From the NCBI GenBank assembly GCA_022566725.1, contig JADFIM010000003.1:1-32687 (forward strand): a stretch of 32,687 nucleotides of DNA, given 5' to 3'. How positions within the stretch are numbered: the first letter of the stretch is position 1; the number at the start of each line of letters is the position of its first letter. This document shows positions 1 to 10,045 of the stretch, piece by piece. The notes under the pieces are model-generated. The model was not told the origin of the DNA and did not search any database. It saw only the letters and a list, made by a program, of their open reading frames with translations. Origin of the DNA: Planctomycetota bacterium. GTDB lineage: Bacteria; Planctomycetota; Phycisphaerae; Phycisphaerales; SM1A02. Both the position numbers and the translations under genes were made by a program.

Positions 1-1841
1 CGAGGGGCCGGCATAGCAGGACCTTCCCGACTGCCGACATCGCAGCCGCCAATGTTCTGCGAATGATTCAGCAGGAGCACGGCGCGGACTGGGTGCAGGT
101 GGCGACGTTCATCTACACCGACGGCCTGGGGCGAGAGGTGGCGCGCGTGCTGCGCTATGAGCCGCCGGACCGCGGCCCGAAGAAACTGAAACAACTGCGG
201 CCGATCCATTGCGACGGCGGGAGCTGGTCAATCGGCGATCCGGCCGGGCAATGGCCGCTGTACCGGCTCGCGGACTTGAACGGCTCGCAGCGCGTCTTCA
301 TCGTCGAGGGCGAAGGAAAGGTCGATGCACTGCGATCGCTTGGACTTAGCGCCACGACTTCGGCCCACGGCTCGAAGGCCGCGGCGAAGACGGACTGGCA
401 ACCACTCGCCGGCCGCGATGTCGTGATTCTGCCAGACGCTGATGATGCCGGCCAGCACTACGCCGAGACGGTCGCACGCATCCTGAATCGAGTTCGTTCG
501 CCGGCAATGGTTCGCATCCTACACCTGCCGGATCTACCGCCGGGCGGCGACATCTGTGAGTTCATAGAGGATCGGCGCACCGACGCGAAGGACGATCTTG
601 CAATCCGCACCGAAATCGAAGACCTGGCGGCGCTGGTCACGGAGTATGTGCCTGCGGCCGAGGGTGACCAGGGTGAGGGACCGCGCCCAGTCATGGTCCG
701 CTTGTCGGATGTGCAGCCAGAGCCGGTGCGCTGGCTCTGGCCGGGTCGGATCGCGCTGGGAAAGGTCGCGATAATCGTCGGTGATCCCGGCTTGGGGAAG
801 TCGTTCATCACGTTGGACATGGCGGCACGCATCTCAAGGGGAACGCCTTGGCCGGATGCGCAGAGTGAGGCGAATCCCGTCGGTGGCACTGTGCTACTAA
901 GCGCCGAAGATGACATCGCCGACACGATCCGGCCACGATTGGATGCAGCCGGCGCAGATGTATCGCGCATCGTTGCGTTGCGCGCGGTGCAGCATGGTGA
1001 GGGTGCGGCCCGCATGTTCAACCTAGCGACCGACCTGGAGGCGCTGGAGCGCGCAATCCGCGAGTGTGAAGACTGCCGGCTCGTGGTGGTCGATCCGATC
1101 ACCGCTTACCTAGGCAAGATCGACAGCCACAAGAACGCCGACATCCGCGGTCTGCTCGCACCGTTAGCGGAAATGGCCGGCCGGCTTGGCGTCGCCATTG
1201 TGGCGGTATCGCATCTGAACAAGAGCGGTACTGGGCCGGCGATGTATCGCACGATGGGAAGTCTGGCGTTTGTTGCAGCCGCGCGTGCTGTCTGGGCCGT
1301 GACCAAGGACAAGGAAGATCCCACACGGCGTCTGGTCCTGCCGGTCAAGAACAACCTGGCCCCGGACAAGGGCGGGCTCGCGTACTCACTGCTGAACGAT
1401 GATGACGGCATTCCCCGCGTCTTCTGGGATGCCGAGCCTGTGTCCATGACTGCGGATGAGGCGTTGAACGATGACGGCGAGGACGAGCGGTCGGAGCGCG
1501 AAGCAGCGGCGGAGTGGCTGCGCGATGCCCTGGCCGCTGGTCCGATGCCGGCAAAGGACGTGAAGGGCGAAGCCAAAGAGAACAGCATCGCCGAACGGAC
1601 GCTGAAGCGGGCGAAGAAGGACATCGGCGCGGAGGCCCGACGACTCGGATTCGGCCAGGGGGCAACGTGGTACTGGGCACTTCCTGGGACCTGGGATTCT
1701 CATAGGGGGCCAAGCGAAGCCATAGGGGGCCAACCCCAGGACGTGGCCCCCTATGGGGAAGTTGGCCCCCTTCGTGATAAACCGGCCGATCGCGGCGGCG
1801 GGGACTCCCCGAATCATTCTGAAATGGGTGCTTTACTATGA
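1..1841 (+). CDS. Toprim + RepA/AAA_25-like ATPase, primase-helicase-type replication protein (5' truncated by window edge)
   Basis: Frame stays open upstream of the listed ATG at 63 to the window edge (RGRHSRTFPTADIAAANVLRMIQQEHG...), so the true start is probably outside. Toprim-like VFIVEGEGKVDALRSLG and VVILPDADDAGQHYA; Walker A GDPGLGKSF; Walker B-like LVVVDPITAYL. Confidence 0.85.
   Translation, partial: RGRHSRTFPTADIAAANVLRMIQQEHGADWVQVATFIYTDGLGREVARVLRYEPPDRGPKKLKQLRPIHCDGGSWSIGDPAGQWPLYRLADLNGSQRVFIVEGEGKVDALRSLGLSATTSAHGSKAAAKTDWQPLAGRDVVILPDADDAGQHYAETVARILNRVRSPAMVRILHLPDLPPGGDICEFIEDRRTDAKDDLAIRTEIEDLAALVTEYVPAAEGDQGEGPRPVMVRLSDVQPEPVRWLWPGRIALGKVAIIVGDPGLGKSFITLDMAARISRGTPWPDAQSEANPVGGTVLLSAEDDIADTIRPRLDAAGADVSRIVALRAVQHGEGAARMFNLATDLEALERAIRECEDCRLVVVDPITAYLGKIDSHKNADIRGLLAPLAEMAGRLGVAIVAVSHLNKSGTGPAMYRTMGSLAFVAAARAVWAVTKDKEDPTRRLVLPVKNNLAPDKGGLAYSLLNDDDGIPRVFWDAEPVSMTADEALNDDGEDERSEREAAAEWLRDALAAGPMPAKDVKGEAKENSIAERTLKRAKKDIGAEARRLGFGQGATWYWALPGTWDSHRGPSEAIGGQPQDVAPYGEVGPLRDKPADRGGGDSPNHSEMGALL
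1701..1772. repeat. Nested direct/inverted repeat array, unit ~CATAGGGGGCCAA
   Basis: CATAGGGGGCCAA at 1701-1713 and 1721-1733; reverse complement TGGCCCCCTATG at 1744-1755 (perfect 12-bp stem with 1721-1732, 11-nt loop); TTGGCCCCCTT at 1762-1772. Confidence 0.85.
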
Positions 1842-2092
1842 AGAAAGTGTCGGGTATCCTGTCCATCATGTCCGCGATCTACGATGCCGTCCGCAAGGCC
1901 ATCGCCACGAGTCGGAAGTCCCGGTATCGGCTGTGGCAGGAAACGGGCATCTCGCAGGCCCAGCTGTGCGAGTTCCTGCACGGTCGGCGCGGCATGAGCA
2001 TGGAGAGCTTGGAAACGCTGGCTGAAGCCCTCGGATTGGAAATCATGGTCCGGCCTGTGAAGCGCAAGCCGGTGAACAAGAAGGGACGCTGA
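1838..2092 (+). CDS. XRE-like helix-turn-helix protein
   Basis: ATGA overlap with the upstream stop; SRYRLWQETGISQAQLCEFLHGRRGMSMESLETLAEALGLEI is a Cro/CI-type HTH. Alternative start at 1868. Confidence 0.75.
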   Translation: MKKVSGILSIMSAIYDAVRKAIATSRKSRYRLWQETGISQAQLCEFLHGRRGMSMESLETLAEALGLEIMVRPVKRKPVNKKGR

Positions 2093-2095
2093 ATC

Positions 2096-3436
<1,341 letters not shown>

Positions 3437-3481
3437 CCAAGTTCCTTGGTGTGTGCGAGTCTATCGGCCGGCCGGATTGGG

Positions 3482-5161
3482 TCAAGCCTTTCGGGTCGAG
3501 GCAGTGGTCGGTCGGAGCAGACAGCAGCCGGTCATCGCCGCGGGTTGTTGCAGCCCGAGCATGGCCAGCACGGTGGGGGCGATGTCGGCCAGCCGGCCGG
3601 CGGAGTGCAACGACCGGCCCTTGAACGCCTCACCGATTACGATCAGCGGCACGTCGTAGGTGGTGTGGGCGGTGTGAGGACAATCGTTCTCGGGGTCCCA
3701 CATCTGCTCGGCGTTGCCGTGGTCCGCGGTCACCATGAGCGAGCCCCCGCGCGCCAGCGCAGCGTCAACAATTCGCCCGACACATTCATCCACGACCTCG
3801 ATGGCGCGGGTCGCCGCGTCGAGGTTGCCGGAGTGGCCGACCATGTCCCCGTTGGCGAAGTTCACCACGATCAACGTTTCACAGTCGTTGGCGGCCAACC
3901 GCCCGAGCACCGCGTCACACACCTCGTAGGCCGACATTTGCGGCTTCTGATCGTAGGTGCTGACCTCACGGGGGCTCGGCGCCAGCATCCAGCTTTCGCC
4001 GGCAAACGGCTCCTCGCGGTAGTCGTTGAAGAACAAGGTGACGTGCGGGTATTTCTCGCTCTCGGCGCAGCGGAACTGTGTCAGTCCTGCCCGGCTGATC
4101 ACCTCGCCGAGGATGTCGGGCATCTTGGGAGGCTTTTCAAACGCGACGGCGGTCACCGGCAGGCCGGCTTCGTAGCCGGTCATCGTGCAGAAATACAGGT
4201 CGTCGAGCTTTGGGCCGCGGTCAAAGCCACCGCCTTGCACCTTGGCCCATTCGTGATCGTCGAGCACGAATGCCTTGGTCAGTTCGCGCGGCCGGTCACC
4301 GCGGAAGTTGAAGAAGATGACCGCATCGCCGGGTTGGATGCGGGACGGTCGATGATCGCCGGCGTCACCAGTGATTTGAGTGGGATCGATGAACTCATCG
4401 CCGCTACGGTTCGGCTCGGACGGCCGGTCGTAGTACTCTTGAACAGCCTGGGCTGCAGAGCTGGCAGTACGCGGCGCGCCGGCTACTGCCAACGATTCGG
4501 GGGTCCAGGCTGCGGTAAGGCATGTGTAGGCCCGGGCGACACGCCCCCAGCGGTGGTCGCGGTCCAATGCGTAGTAGCGACCCATGACCGTGGCGATGCG
4601 CCCGACGCTCGCTTCGGCCAGTTTGCGGTCCAGTCGTTCGATGAATCCCAGGCCGGTGTGGGGACCGGTGTCCCGTCCGTCGGTGATGGCGTGGACGAAC
4701 AGCCGCCCGGCCCCGAAGCCTTCTCCCGCAGCCAAATCAATCAAGGCAAAGAGGTGTTGGATATCGCTGTGAATCAGCCCGTCGCTGACCAGCCCCAGCA
4801 GATGCACGTTGCCGGAGGTTCGGAGTGCATGATCGAACGCTTGGCCAAGGGCGGCGTTGTTGAAGAACGAGCCGTCTTGGATCGCGCGGGTGATCCGCAC
4901 GGTCTCCTGCTCGACGATCCGTCCGGCGCCGATATTCTGATGCCCGACCTCGGAGTTGCCCATGGTTGCCGGCGGCAGGCCGACCTCTTCGCCGCATGTT
5001 CGGATCAAGGTGGCCGGCCATTGGTCCATGAGGCGATCGGCGACGGGGGTACAGGCGAGCTTGACGGCGTTGAAGCGATCGTGAGTTGAGTTGGGGTTCT
5101 CGCCCCACCCGTCGCGAATGATCAGGACGAGCGGCCTGTTTGTGAGTGCGTCTTGCGACAT
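3482..5161 (-). CDS. gpmI: 2,3-bisphosphoglycerate-independent phosphoglycerate mutase
   Basis: LVLIIRDGWGENP, MGNSEVGHQNIGAGRIV, HAITDGRDT, NFRGDRPRELTKAF, NGDMVGHSG, VTADHGNAEQM. Confidence 0.95.
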   Translation of the reverse strand: MSQDALTNRPLVLIIRDGWGENPNSTHDRFNAVKLACTPVADRLMDQWPATLIRTCGEEVGLPPATMGNSEVGHQNIGAGRIVEQETVRITRAIQDGSFFNNAALGQAFDHALRTSGNVHLLGLVSDGLIHSDIQHLFALIDLAAGEGFGAGRLFVHAITDGRDTGPHTGLGFIERLDRKLAEASVGRIATVMGRYYALDRDHRWGRVARAYTCLTAAWTPESLAVAGAPRTASSAAQAVQEYYDRPSEPNRSGDEFIDPTQITGDAGDHRPSRIQPGDAVIFFNFRGDRPRELTKAFVLDDHEWAKVQGGGFDRGPKLDDLYFCTMTGYEAGLPVTAVAFEKPPKMPDILGEVISRAGLTQFRCAESEKYPHVTLFFNDYREEPFAGESWMLAPSPREVSTYDQKPQMSAYEVCDAVLGRLAANDCETLIVVNFANGDMVGHSGNLDAATRAIEVVDECVGRIVDAALARGGSLMVTADHGNAEQMWDPENDCPHTAHTTYDVPLIVIGEAFKGRSLHSAGRLADIAPTVLAMLGLQQPAAMTGCCLLRPTTASTRKA

Positions 5162-5317
5162 CGATCAGTAGCGTAACGCATTCTGGTCGCTCAGTCTGGC
5201 GCGACCAAACGCCGTAAGCGGTATGCGAAGGAGGCCGAGTCTTCGGGCGGGTTGTGGGTTCCATGCCCAGCGCGTATGCTCAGGATCATGGCGGTCACAT
5301 CGCATGAGAGGGCGCAG

Positions 5318-6097
5318 ATGAAAGCTGATGCATCCCTGAAGCAGCGCTATGAAGCCGTTCGAGCGCGGATCGCTGCTGCGGCTGTTCACAGGGGTCATCG
5401 CGCCGACGACATTCTCCTGACGGTCGTGACCAAACTCGCCTCCATCGATCAGATTCGTGAGCTGATCGCGCTGGGGCACATGGACTTTGGCGAAAGCCGC
5501 GTGCAGACCCTGCTGCATCGTGCAGCCCAGATCGATGAGTTTATGCAACGGCACCGCCAACTGAGCAGCGGCAGGCTGGTCAATCTCCCTGATCAGGTGC
5601 GGTGGCACATGATCGGGCATTTGCAGCGCAACAAGGTGCGCAAGGTGCTCGGGATGGTTCGGCTCATCCATTCAGTCGATTCACTTCGCCTGGCCGAGGA
5701 GATTCAAGTCGCAGCGGCGCGGCGCGACGAACCGGTGGAATTGCTGGTTCAGGTCAACACGTCCGGTGAGAAGATGAAATCCGGCGTGGCCCCGGCGGCC
5801 GCGTGCCACCTGATCGAGCAGATCGACACGATGATGAACATTCGTCCGCGCGGACTCATGTGCATGGGCCCCCTGGTGCAAGACCCCCAGCTGGCTCGCC
5901 CCACTTTCGAGCGCTGCCATGAGATTTTCGAAGACATCCGCAGCGCCGAAGTCGGCGGCGAGCAGTTCGACATCTTGTCAATGGGCATGAGTAACGACTT
6001 CGAGGTCGCGATCGAATGCGGCGCGAACATTGTCCGAGTGGGATCGGCGATCTTCGGGTCACCATTGTCCGCGGAGGATCCGTCGGACATTCCCTAA
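5318..6097 (+). CDS. YggS/PROSC-family PLP-binding protein
   Basis: VTKLASIDQIRELIALGHMDFGESRVQ, WHMIGHLQRNKV, VDSLRLAEEI, LLVQVNTSGEKMKSG, LSMGMSNDFEVAIECGANIVRVGSAIFG. The ORF track starts at 5252; ATG at 5318 fits family length better. Confidence 0.92.
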   Translation: MKADASLKQRYEAVRARIAAAAVHRGHRADDILLTVVTKLASIDQIRELIALGHMDFGESRVQTLLHRAAQIDEFMQRHRQLSSGRLVNLPDQVRWHMIGHLQRNKVRKVLGMVRLIHSVDSLRLAEEIQVAAARRDEPVELLVQVNTSGEKMKSGVAPAAACHLIEQIDTMMNIRPRGLMCMGPLVQDPQLARPTFERCHEIFEDIRSAEVGGEQFDILSMGMSNDFEVAIECGANIVRVGSAIFGSPLSAEDPSDIP

Positions 6098-6153
6098 AGC
6101 GGTTGTGGCTCAAGTGTAGCGATTTGACGAGCCGCGCAGGTCAGCAATCGGCC

Positions 6154-6492
6154 CTACGGTCGGGCTCTGCGGAACAAGAAGTCGAGGCTCCCGCCATCTC
6201 GCAGGATGATTTGCCCCCGGCGGGCGTCCTCGATCTCATAGACCATCAGCACCTGATCGCGATTGTCAATCACATACAGCAGCTCATCAGGATCCGCATC
6301 GCCTCCGCGGCCCGAATTGGTGGTCATGATCGTGTAGTCGGCGCGGCTCGTGGTCATCTCGCCATGGGCCGTCTGACTTGGCAGCCGACCGGCCTGGACG
6401 ATCGTCAGAGCAGCGATCACCAAGGCCGAGGCCCACAATGCAGCGGCTGAATTGCTGATGTGTTGGGTACGACTCATAGAGTGCCTGCTCAA
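6154..6492 (-). CDS. Small secreted/anchored protein, paralog of 6499-6843
   Basis: N-terminal hydrophobic segment (ALWASALVIAALTIV) then RADYTIMTTNSGRGGDADPDELLYVIDNRDQVLMVYEI. Confidence 0.65.
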   Translation of the reverse strand: MSRHSMSRTQHISNSAAALWASALVIAALTIVQAGRLPSQTAHGEMTTSRADYTIMTTNSGRGGDADPDELLYVIDNRDQVLMVYEIEDARRGQIILRDGGSLDFLFRRARP

Positions 6493-6498
6493 ATGGTT

Positions 6499-6843
6499 CT
6501 AGCTGCCGGGTCGGGTCCGCACGCGCATCAGCCCGGCAGAATCGGCGGCAAGATTCCGGTAGCCGATTCCGCCAATGCGCTTGTTGCTCTGGCTGTAGGT
6601 CACGGCAATCAATTCCTGGTTGGACGTGTCAACGATGTATACGACTGAGCTATCGGCGCCGTTGGCGCGACCGGCGACCATCGTATAATCGCCTCGTCCC
6701 CTGTCTTGGGCAGCGACGGAAGGACCAAACGTGACCACCGCGAGCAACCCGAGCAAGACCGCATTGAGCGCCAGCAGAGCCATGAGTTTCGGCTCAGTCG
6801 GCGGCCTTTGACTCGCAATCACTCGCATGGCTGAAATCCTCAT
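6499..6843 (-). CDS. Small secreted/anchored protein, paralog of 6154-6492
   Basis: ATG at 6843 (MRISAMRVIASQ...); hydrophobic segment LMALLALNAVLLGLLAVVTFGPSVAAQ; RGDYTMVAGRANGADSSVVYIVDTSNQELIAVTY. Confidence 0.65.
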   Translation of the reverse strand: MRISAMRVIASQRPPTEPKLMALLALNAVLLGLLAVVTFGPSVAAQDRGRGDYTMVAGRANGADSSVVYIVDTSNQELIAVTYSQSNKRIGGIGYRNLAADSAGLMRVRTRPGS

Positions 6844-6908
6844 GAGACAACCTACTGAGGGCGCGTGGTGGCAATAAGAGATCCCCAAAAACCTGCGGAC
6901 AATCTTAT

Positions 6909-7139
6909 CTAGTCTTGGTGCCCGCGCTTCGACGGCATCAGGCTCACCAGCATTACCAGGGCCAGCAGGACAACGATGATCAAGTAGCCCAGCCACACTG
7001 GCTGGGAGCGCCGAAGGGTGGGCGGGGGCACCGTTTGCTGGGCCCAGGCAATGGCGGGCGCGAGGATCGCCGCTGAGATCGTGATCGCCGAGCCAGCCTG
7101 AACAACGAGTCTTGAGAAGCTGCGCATCGACTTTAGCAT
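6909..7139 (-). CDS. Small membrane protein with signal peptide
   Basis: 76 aa; signal-like AGSAITISAAILAPAIAWAQ and TM segment VWLGYLIIVVLLALVMLVSL. Confidence 0.55.
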   Translation of the reverse strand: MLKSMRSFSRLVVQAGSAITISAAILAPAIAWAQQTVPPPTLRRSQPVWLGYLIIVVLLALVMLVSLMPSKRGHQD

Positions 7140-7696
7140 AGCGCTTTGTCAGCGGCGTCGCAAGCCGGCTGTATTGTCTGTGGGCGTCGGGCCGAGAACG
7201 GCTGGCTGATCCGCTTGAACGCCTCGGCGGGCACATACACTGTGCGCCATTTGCTTGACCGCCTCACCATCGACTGACTGTACGCATCCAACCGGACCTC
7301 CCGCAACGCATACCACTTTGTGCCGAACTCGAAGAGTTCCTCGAACAGCGCATCGGGAGGCTGCCGGCGAAGGCAATAGGCAAACACGAAGACCGCCTCG
7401 AAGCCCGGCCCAAAAAGCTTCTGCCAGCGCTGCAAGCCTCGGATATCGTCATCCGTGACCCAGCTCTCGAACTGCCGGCTCCTGCCAGTTGCTGAGCCGT
7501 ACATTCGACCCTTGACATCCACCAGCAGATTCCTACCGGGCGCGTAAACCACGAAGTCGAACGACTTGATCGCCTTAGGCGATTGCCCGGCGGGCATCAG
7601 CGATTTCTTGGCCTCATCAACGGCAACGTATGGCACCCGGTTCGCACGGAGGTAATGCTCGAATGCCTGCTCGTAATGGAATCGGCGCTGTGCCAC
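7133..7696 (-). CDS. HYExAFE-family protein, PD-(D/E)XK nuclease-like
   Basis: N-terminal RRFHYEQAFEHYLRANRVPYVAVDEAKKSL matches the HYExAFE motif; FDFVVYAPGRNLLVDVKGR resembles a D...D-x-K nuclease core. Confidence 0.8.
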   Translation of the reverse strand: MAQRRFHYEQAFEHYLRANRVPYVAVDEAKKSLMPAGQSPKAIKSFDFVVYAPGRNLLVDVKGRMYGSATGRSRQFESWVTDDDIRGLQRWQKLFGPGFEAVFVFAYCLRRQPPDALFEELFEFGTKWYALREVRLDAYSQSMVRRSSKWRTVYVPAEAFKRISQPFSARRPQTIQPACDAADKALC

Positions 7697-7833
7697 GGTG
7701 GGAGAGTACCGGTCGTCAATGCTTCAGATCTCTGACTACCAGGATAACGTTCCATGCGCGGCACTGCGAGGCTGCTTCTTGATTTGTCCGCAGATTTGTG
7801 GCGTCCCGAGGCTCCCGTCGCGAGCTTGGGCAC

Positions 7834-8748
7834 CTATCGAAGATCAGCAGAGTCCTTTGCTCCAAGAGTGCGGTAGATCTCGGTCGTTGCATCGGACTGG
7901 TTGAGAGTATAGAAGTGGATACCTCGTACATCGTGGTCGATGAGGTCGCGGCACTGCTCCGTGGCCCAGTGGATCCCCACCCGCTTGACCGCTTCGGGGT
8001 CATCCTGGCAGCGGTAGATCTGCTTCAGAAGCGGCGCGGGGAAGCGTGTGCCGCCGGCCAGCTCAGCCATCCGATGTAACGTCTTCACCGAAGTAATGGG
8101 CATGATGCCTGCGACCAACGGCACCTTGATTCCCACCAGGTCACATCGGGCGCACCAATCGTAGAACGCGCGATTGTCGAAGAACATTTGCGTACAGACG
8201 TAGTCCGCCCCGGCATCAACCTTCGCCTTGAGATGATCGAGGTCTTTCAGGGCGTTGGGGGTGTCGGGGTGCCCTTCGGGGAACCCGGCGACGCCGACGC
8301 CGAAGCCGCGGGAATCGGGGTGACGGCCGCGCTCGCTAAATCGGCGGATGCACTTGACCAGATCAATAGCGTACTTGAACTCATCATTTGAACGGTCGTA
8401 GTTGAGCATTCCCTGCGGTGGGTCGCCGTGCAGGGCGACGATGTTGGAGATTCCGCGCTGAGCATAGCGGTCGAGGATTCGTTGGATCTCGTCGGCGGTA
8501 TGGCACACGCAGGTCAGGTGGGGCGCAGGATCGAGGCTGGTGCTTTCGGTCAGCCGAACGACCAGATCGTGGGTTTGCTCTCGGGTGGAGCCGCCGGCTC
8601 CGTAGGTCACCGAGACGAACGACGGCCCCAGCGCCTCGAAGTCACTGATCTTTCTGAACAATGCCTCCCAGCCGGTGTCAGATTTTGGCGGGAAGAACTC
8701 GAAGCTCAAGGTGATCGAGTCCCGCTGGAAGATGTCGTTGATGTGCAT
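7834..8748 (-). CDS. metF: Methylenetetrahydrofolate reductase
   Basis: SFEFFPPKSDTGWEALF, VSVTYGAGGSTREQTHDLV, HLTCVCHTADEI, ALHGDPPQG, GVAGFPEGHPD, VDAGADYVCTQMFFDN. Confidence 0.96.
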   Translation of the reverse strand: MHINDIFQRDSITLSFEFFPPKSDTGWEALFRKISDFEALGPSFVSVTYGAGGSTREQTHDLVVRLTESTSLDPAPHLTCVCHTADEIQRILDRYAQRGISNIVALHGDPPQGMLNYDRSNDEFKYAIDLVKCIRRFSERGRHPDSRGFGVGVAGFPEGHPDTPNALKDLDHLKAKVDAGADYVCTQMFFDNRAFYDWCARCDLVGIKVPLVAGIMPITSVKTLHRMAELAGGTRFPAPLLKQIYRCQDDPEAVKRVGIHWATEQCRDLIDHDVRGIHFYTLNQSDATTEIYRTLGAKDSADLR

Positions 8749-8844
8749 AGACCACCATCGTAGACAGTTGCGAGCCGCTTCGATGCGCAGAGACTACGGA
8801 GTGATACACTGCTGGTCAGCCAACACCCCAAGGTACCGCCGACA

Positions 8845-9525
8845 ATGCCCTCTCGCGCCAGGATTCCCCGTCCGACTGTCAAGCGGCTGAGCCTGTATCT
8901 GCGCGAGCTTGAGTCGCGGGTCGAGCTGGACCAACAAACCATCAGCTCGAAGCAATTGGGTGATGCCCTCGGACTGACGGACGCGCAGGTTCGAAAGGAC
9001 CTGGCGTACTTCGGTCAGTTCGGCCACCCCGGGATCGGCTATCGAGTGAGCGAGCTCACCGAACGCCTTCGCCAGATCCTCGGAACGGATCGGAAATGGA
9101 ATGCCGCAGTGATCGGGGCGGGAAACATCGGCCGGGCGCTGATGGCGTATCAGCGGTTCCGGCGCAAAGGCTTCGAGATCGTCGCGGTGTTTGATAATGA
9201 CGCCGACGTCATCGGCCGGGTGATTTCGGGGCACCGCGTTCGGCCGATGGAGGATCTGCCGGACCTGGTTCGGGAGCGGGATATCAAGATCGGCATTGTG
9301 GCCGTGCCGGCCGGGGCCGCACAAGAAGTTGCTGACGCGCTGATCGACGCGGGGGTGCTGGGCATTCTGAACTTTGCCCCGATCCGCCTCGACGTGCGCG
9401 ACGCGGTGAGCATCACCAGCGTGGACTTCTCGGTTTCACTTGAACAGCTCGCGTTCCAGATATCGCTGGGGCTGACTGGATCGCTCGATGAACGCGATGA
9501 GCCGACGGCGCCACGCGAGGGATGA
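8845..9525 (+). CDS. rex: Redox-sensing transcriptional repressor Rex
   Basis: PRPTVKRLSLYLREL, SSKQLGDALGLTDAQVRKDLAYFGQFGHPGIGY, VIGAGNIGRALMAY, Rossmann fold, VDFSVSLEQLAFQI. Confidence 0.95.
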   Translation: MPSRARIPRPTVKRLSLYLRELESRVELDQQTISSKQLGDALGLTDAQVRKDLAYFGQFGHPGIGYRVSELTERLRQILGTDRKWNAAVIGAGNIGRALMAYQRFRRKGFEIVAVFDNDADVIGRVISGHRVRPMEDLPDLVRERDIKIGIVAVPAGAAQEVADALIDAGVLGILNFAPIRLDVRDAVSITSVDFSVSLEQLAFQISLGLTGSLDERDEPTAPREG

Positions 9526-9572
9526 GCCGCGGCGTCCTCGCCCCCGGAGGTCCAACAACCGGAGCAGCGCCC

Positions 9573-9944
9573 ATGAAGCACAAGACATGGTTCCGGCTGA
9601 TGATCAAAGCGATTGGCGTGCTGCTCATTGGCTTGTCGCTCCCAGGACTCGCAACGTTTGCCGGTCTGATCATTGTGCTGCTTACCGCCACCCCATTCGG
9701 GGCAACGGGATTGGTTGGCCAATCCGGATAGATGTGGTCGATGTATCTCGCGCCCTACAGTGGTAGCATCGTTCAACTCGCCATCGGCGTCTACTTGCTC
9801 TTCGGCGGCAAGTGGATCGTCAACCTGTGCATTCCATCCAACCGGCCGTACTGCCCGGAATGCGGCTACGACTTGTCCAAGGCAACCAGCGCGAACTGCC
9901 CGGAGTGTGGCGTGAAGCTGCCACGCGATAATTCGACCGGATGA
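9573..9944 (+). pseudogene. Membrane protein with C-terminal zinc ribbon, apparently split by an in-frame TAG (9729-9731)
   Basis: MKHKTWFRLMIKAIGVLLIGLSLPGLATFAGLIIVLL... stops at TAG 9729-9731; the same frame resumes at ATG 9732 with TM segment and CPECGYDLSKATSANCPECGVKLP. Confidence 0.5.
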
Positions 9945-10045
9945 GGCAAGCCACCACGCGGACGGTGGCGGAGAAGTGATCCGCGGATGGCCTCGGGGTC
10001 TCTATATCAAGTTCTCACCAACGGCTCGGGACCTCTCGGTGTGCA

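Noticed and set aside
458-1624. Long minus-strand ORFs (214 and 172 aa) across the primase-like gene
   Set aside because: Ser/Arg-rich shadow frames opposite a gene with Toprim and Walker motifs.
3446-5089. 547-aa plus-strand ORF
   Set aside because: Exact antisense shadow of gpmI, which has clear family motifs; high-GC codon bias leaves the reverse frame open.
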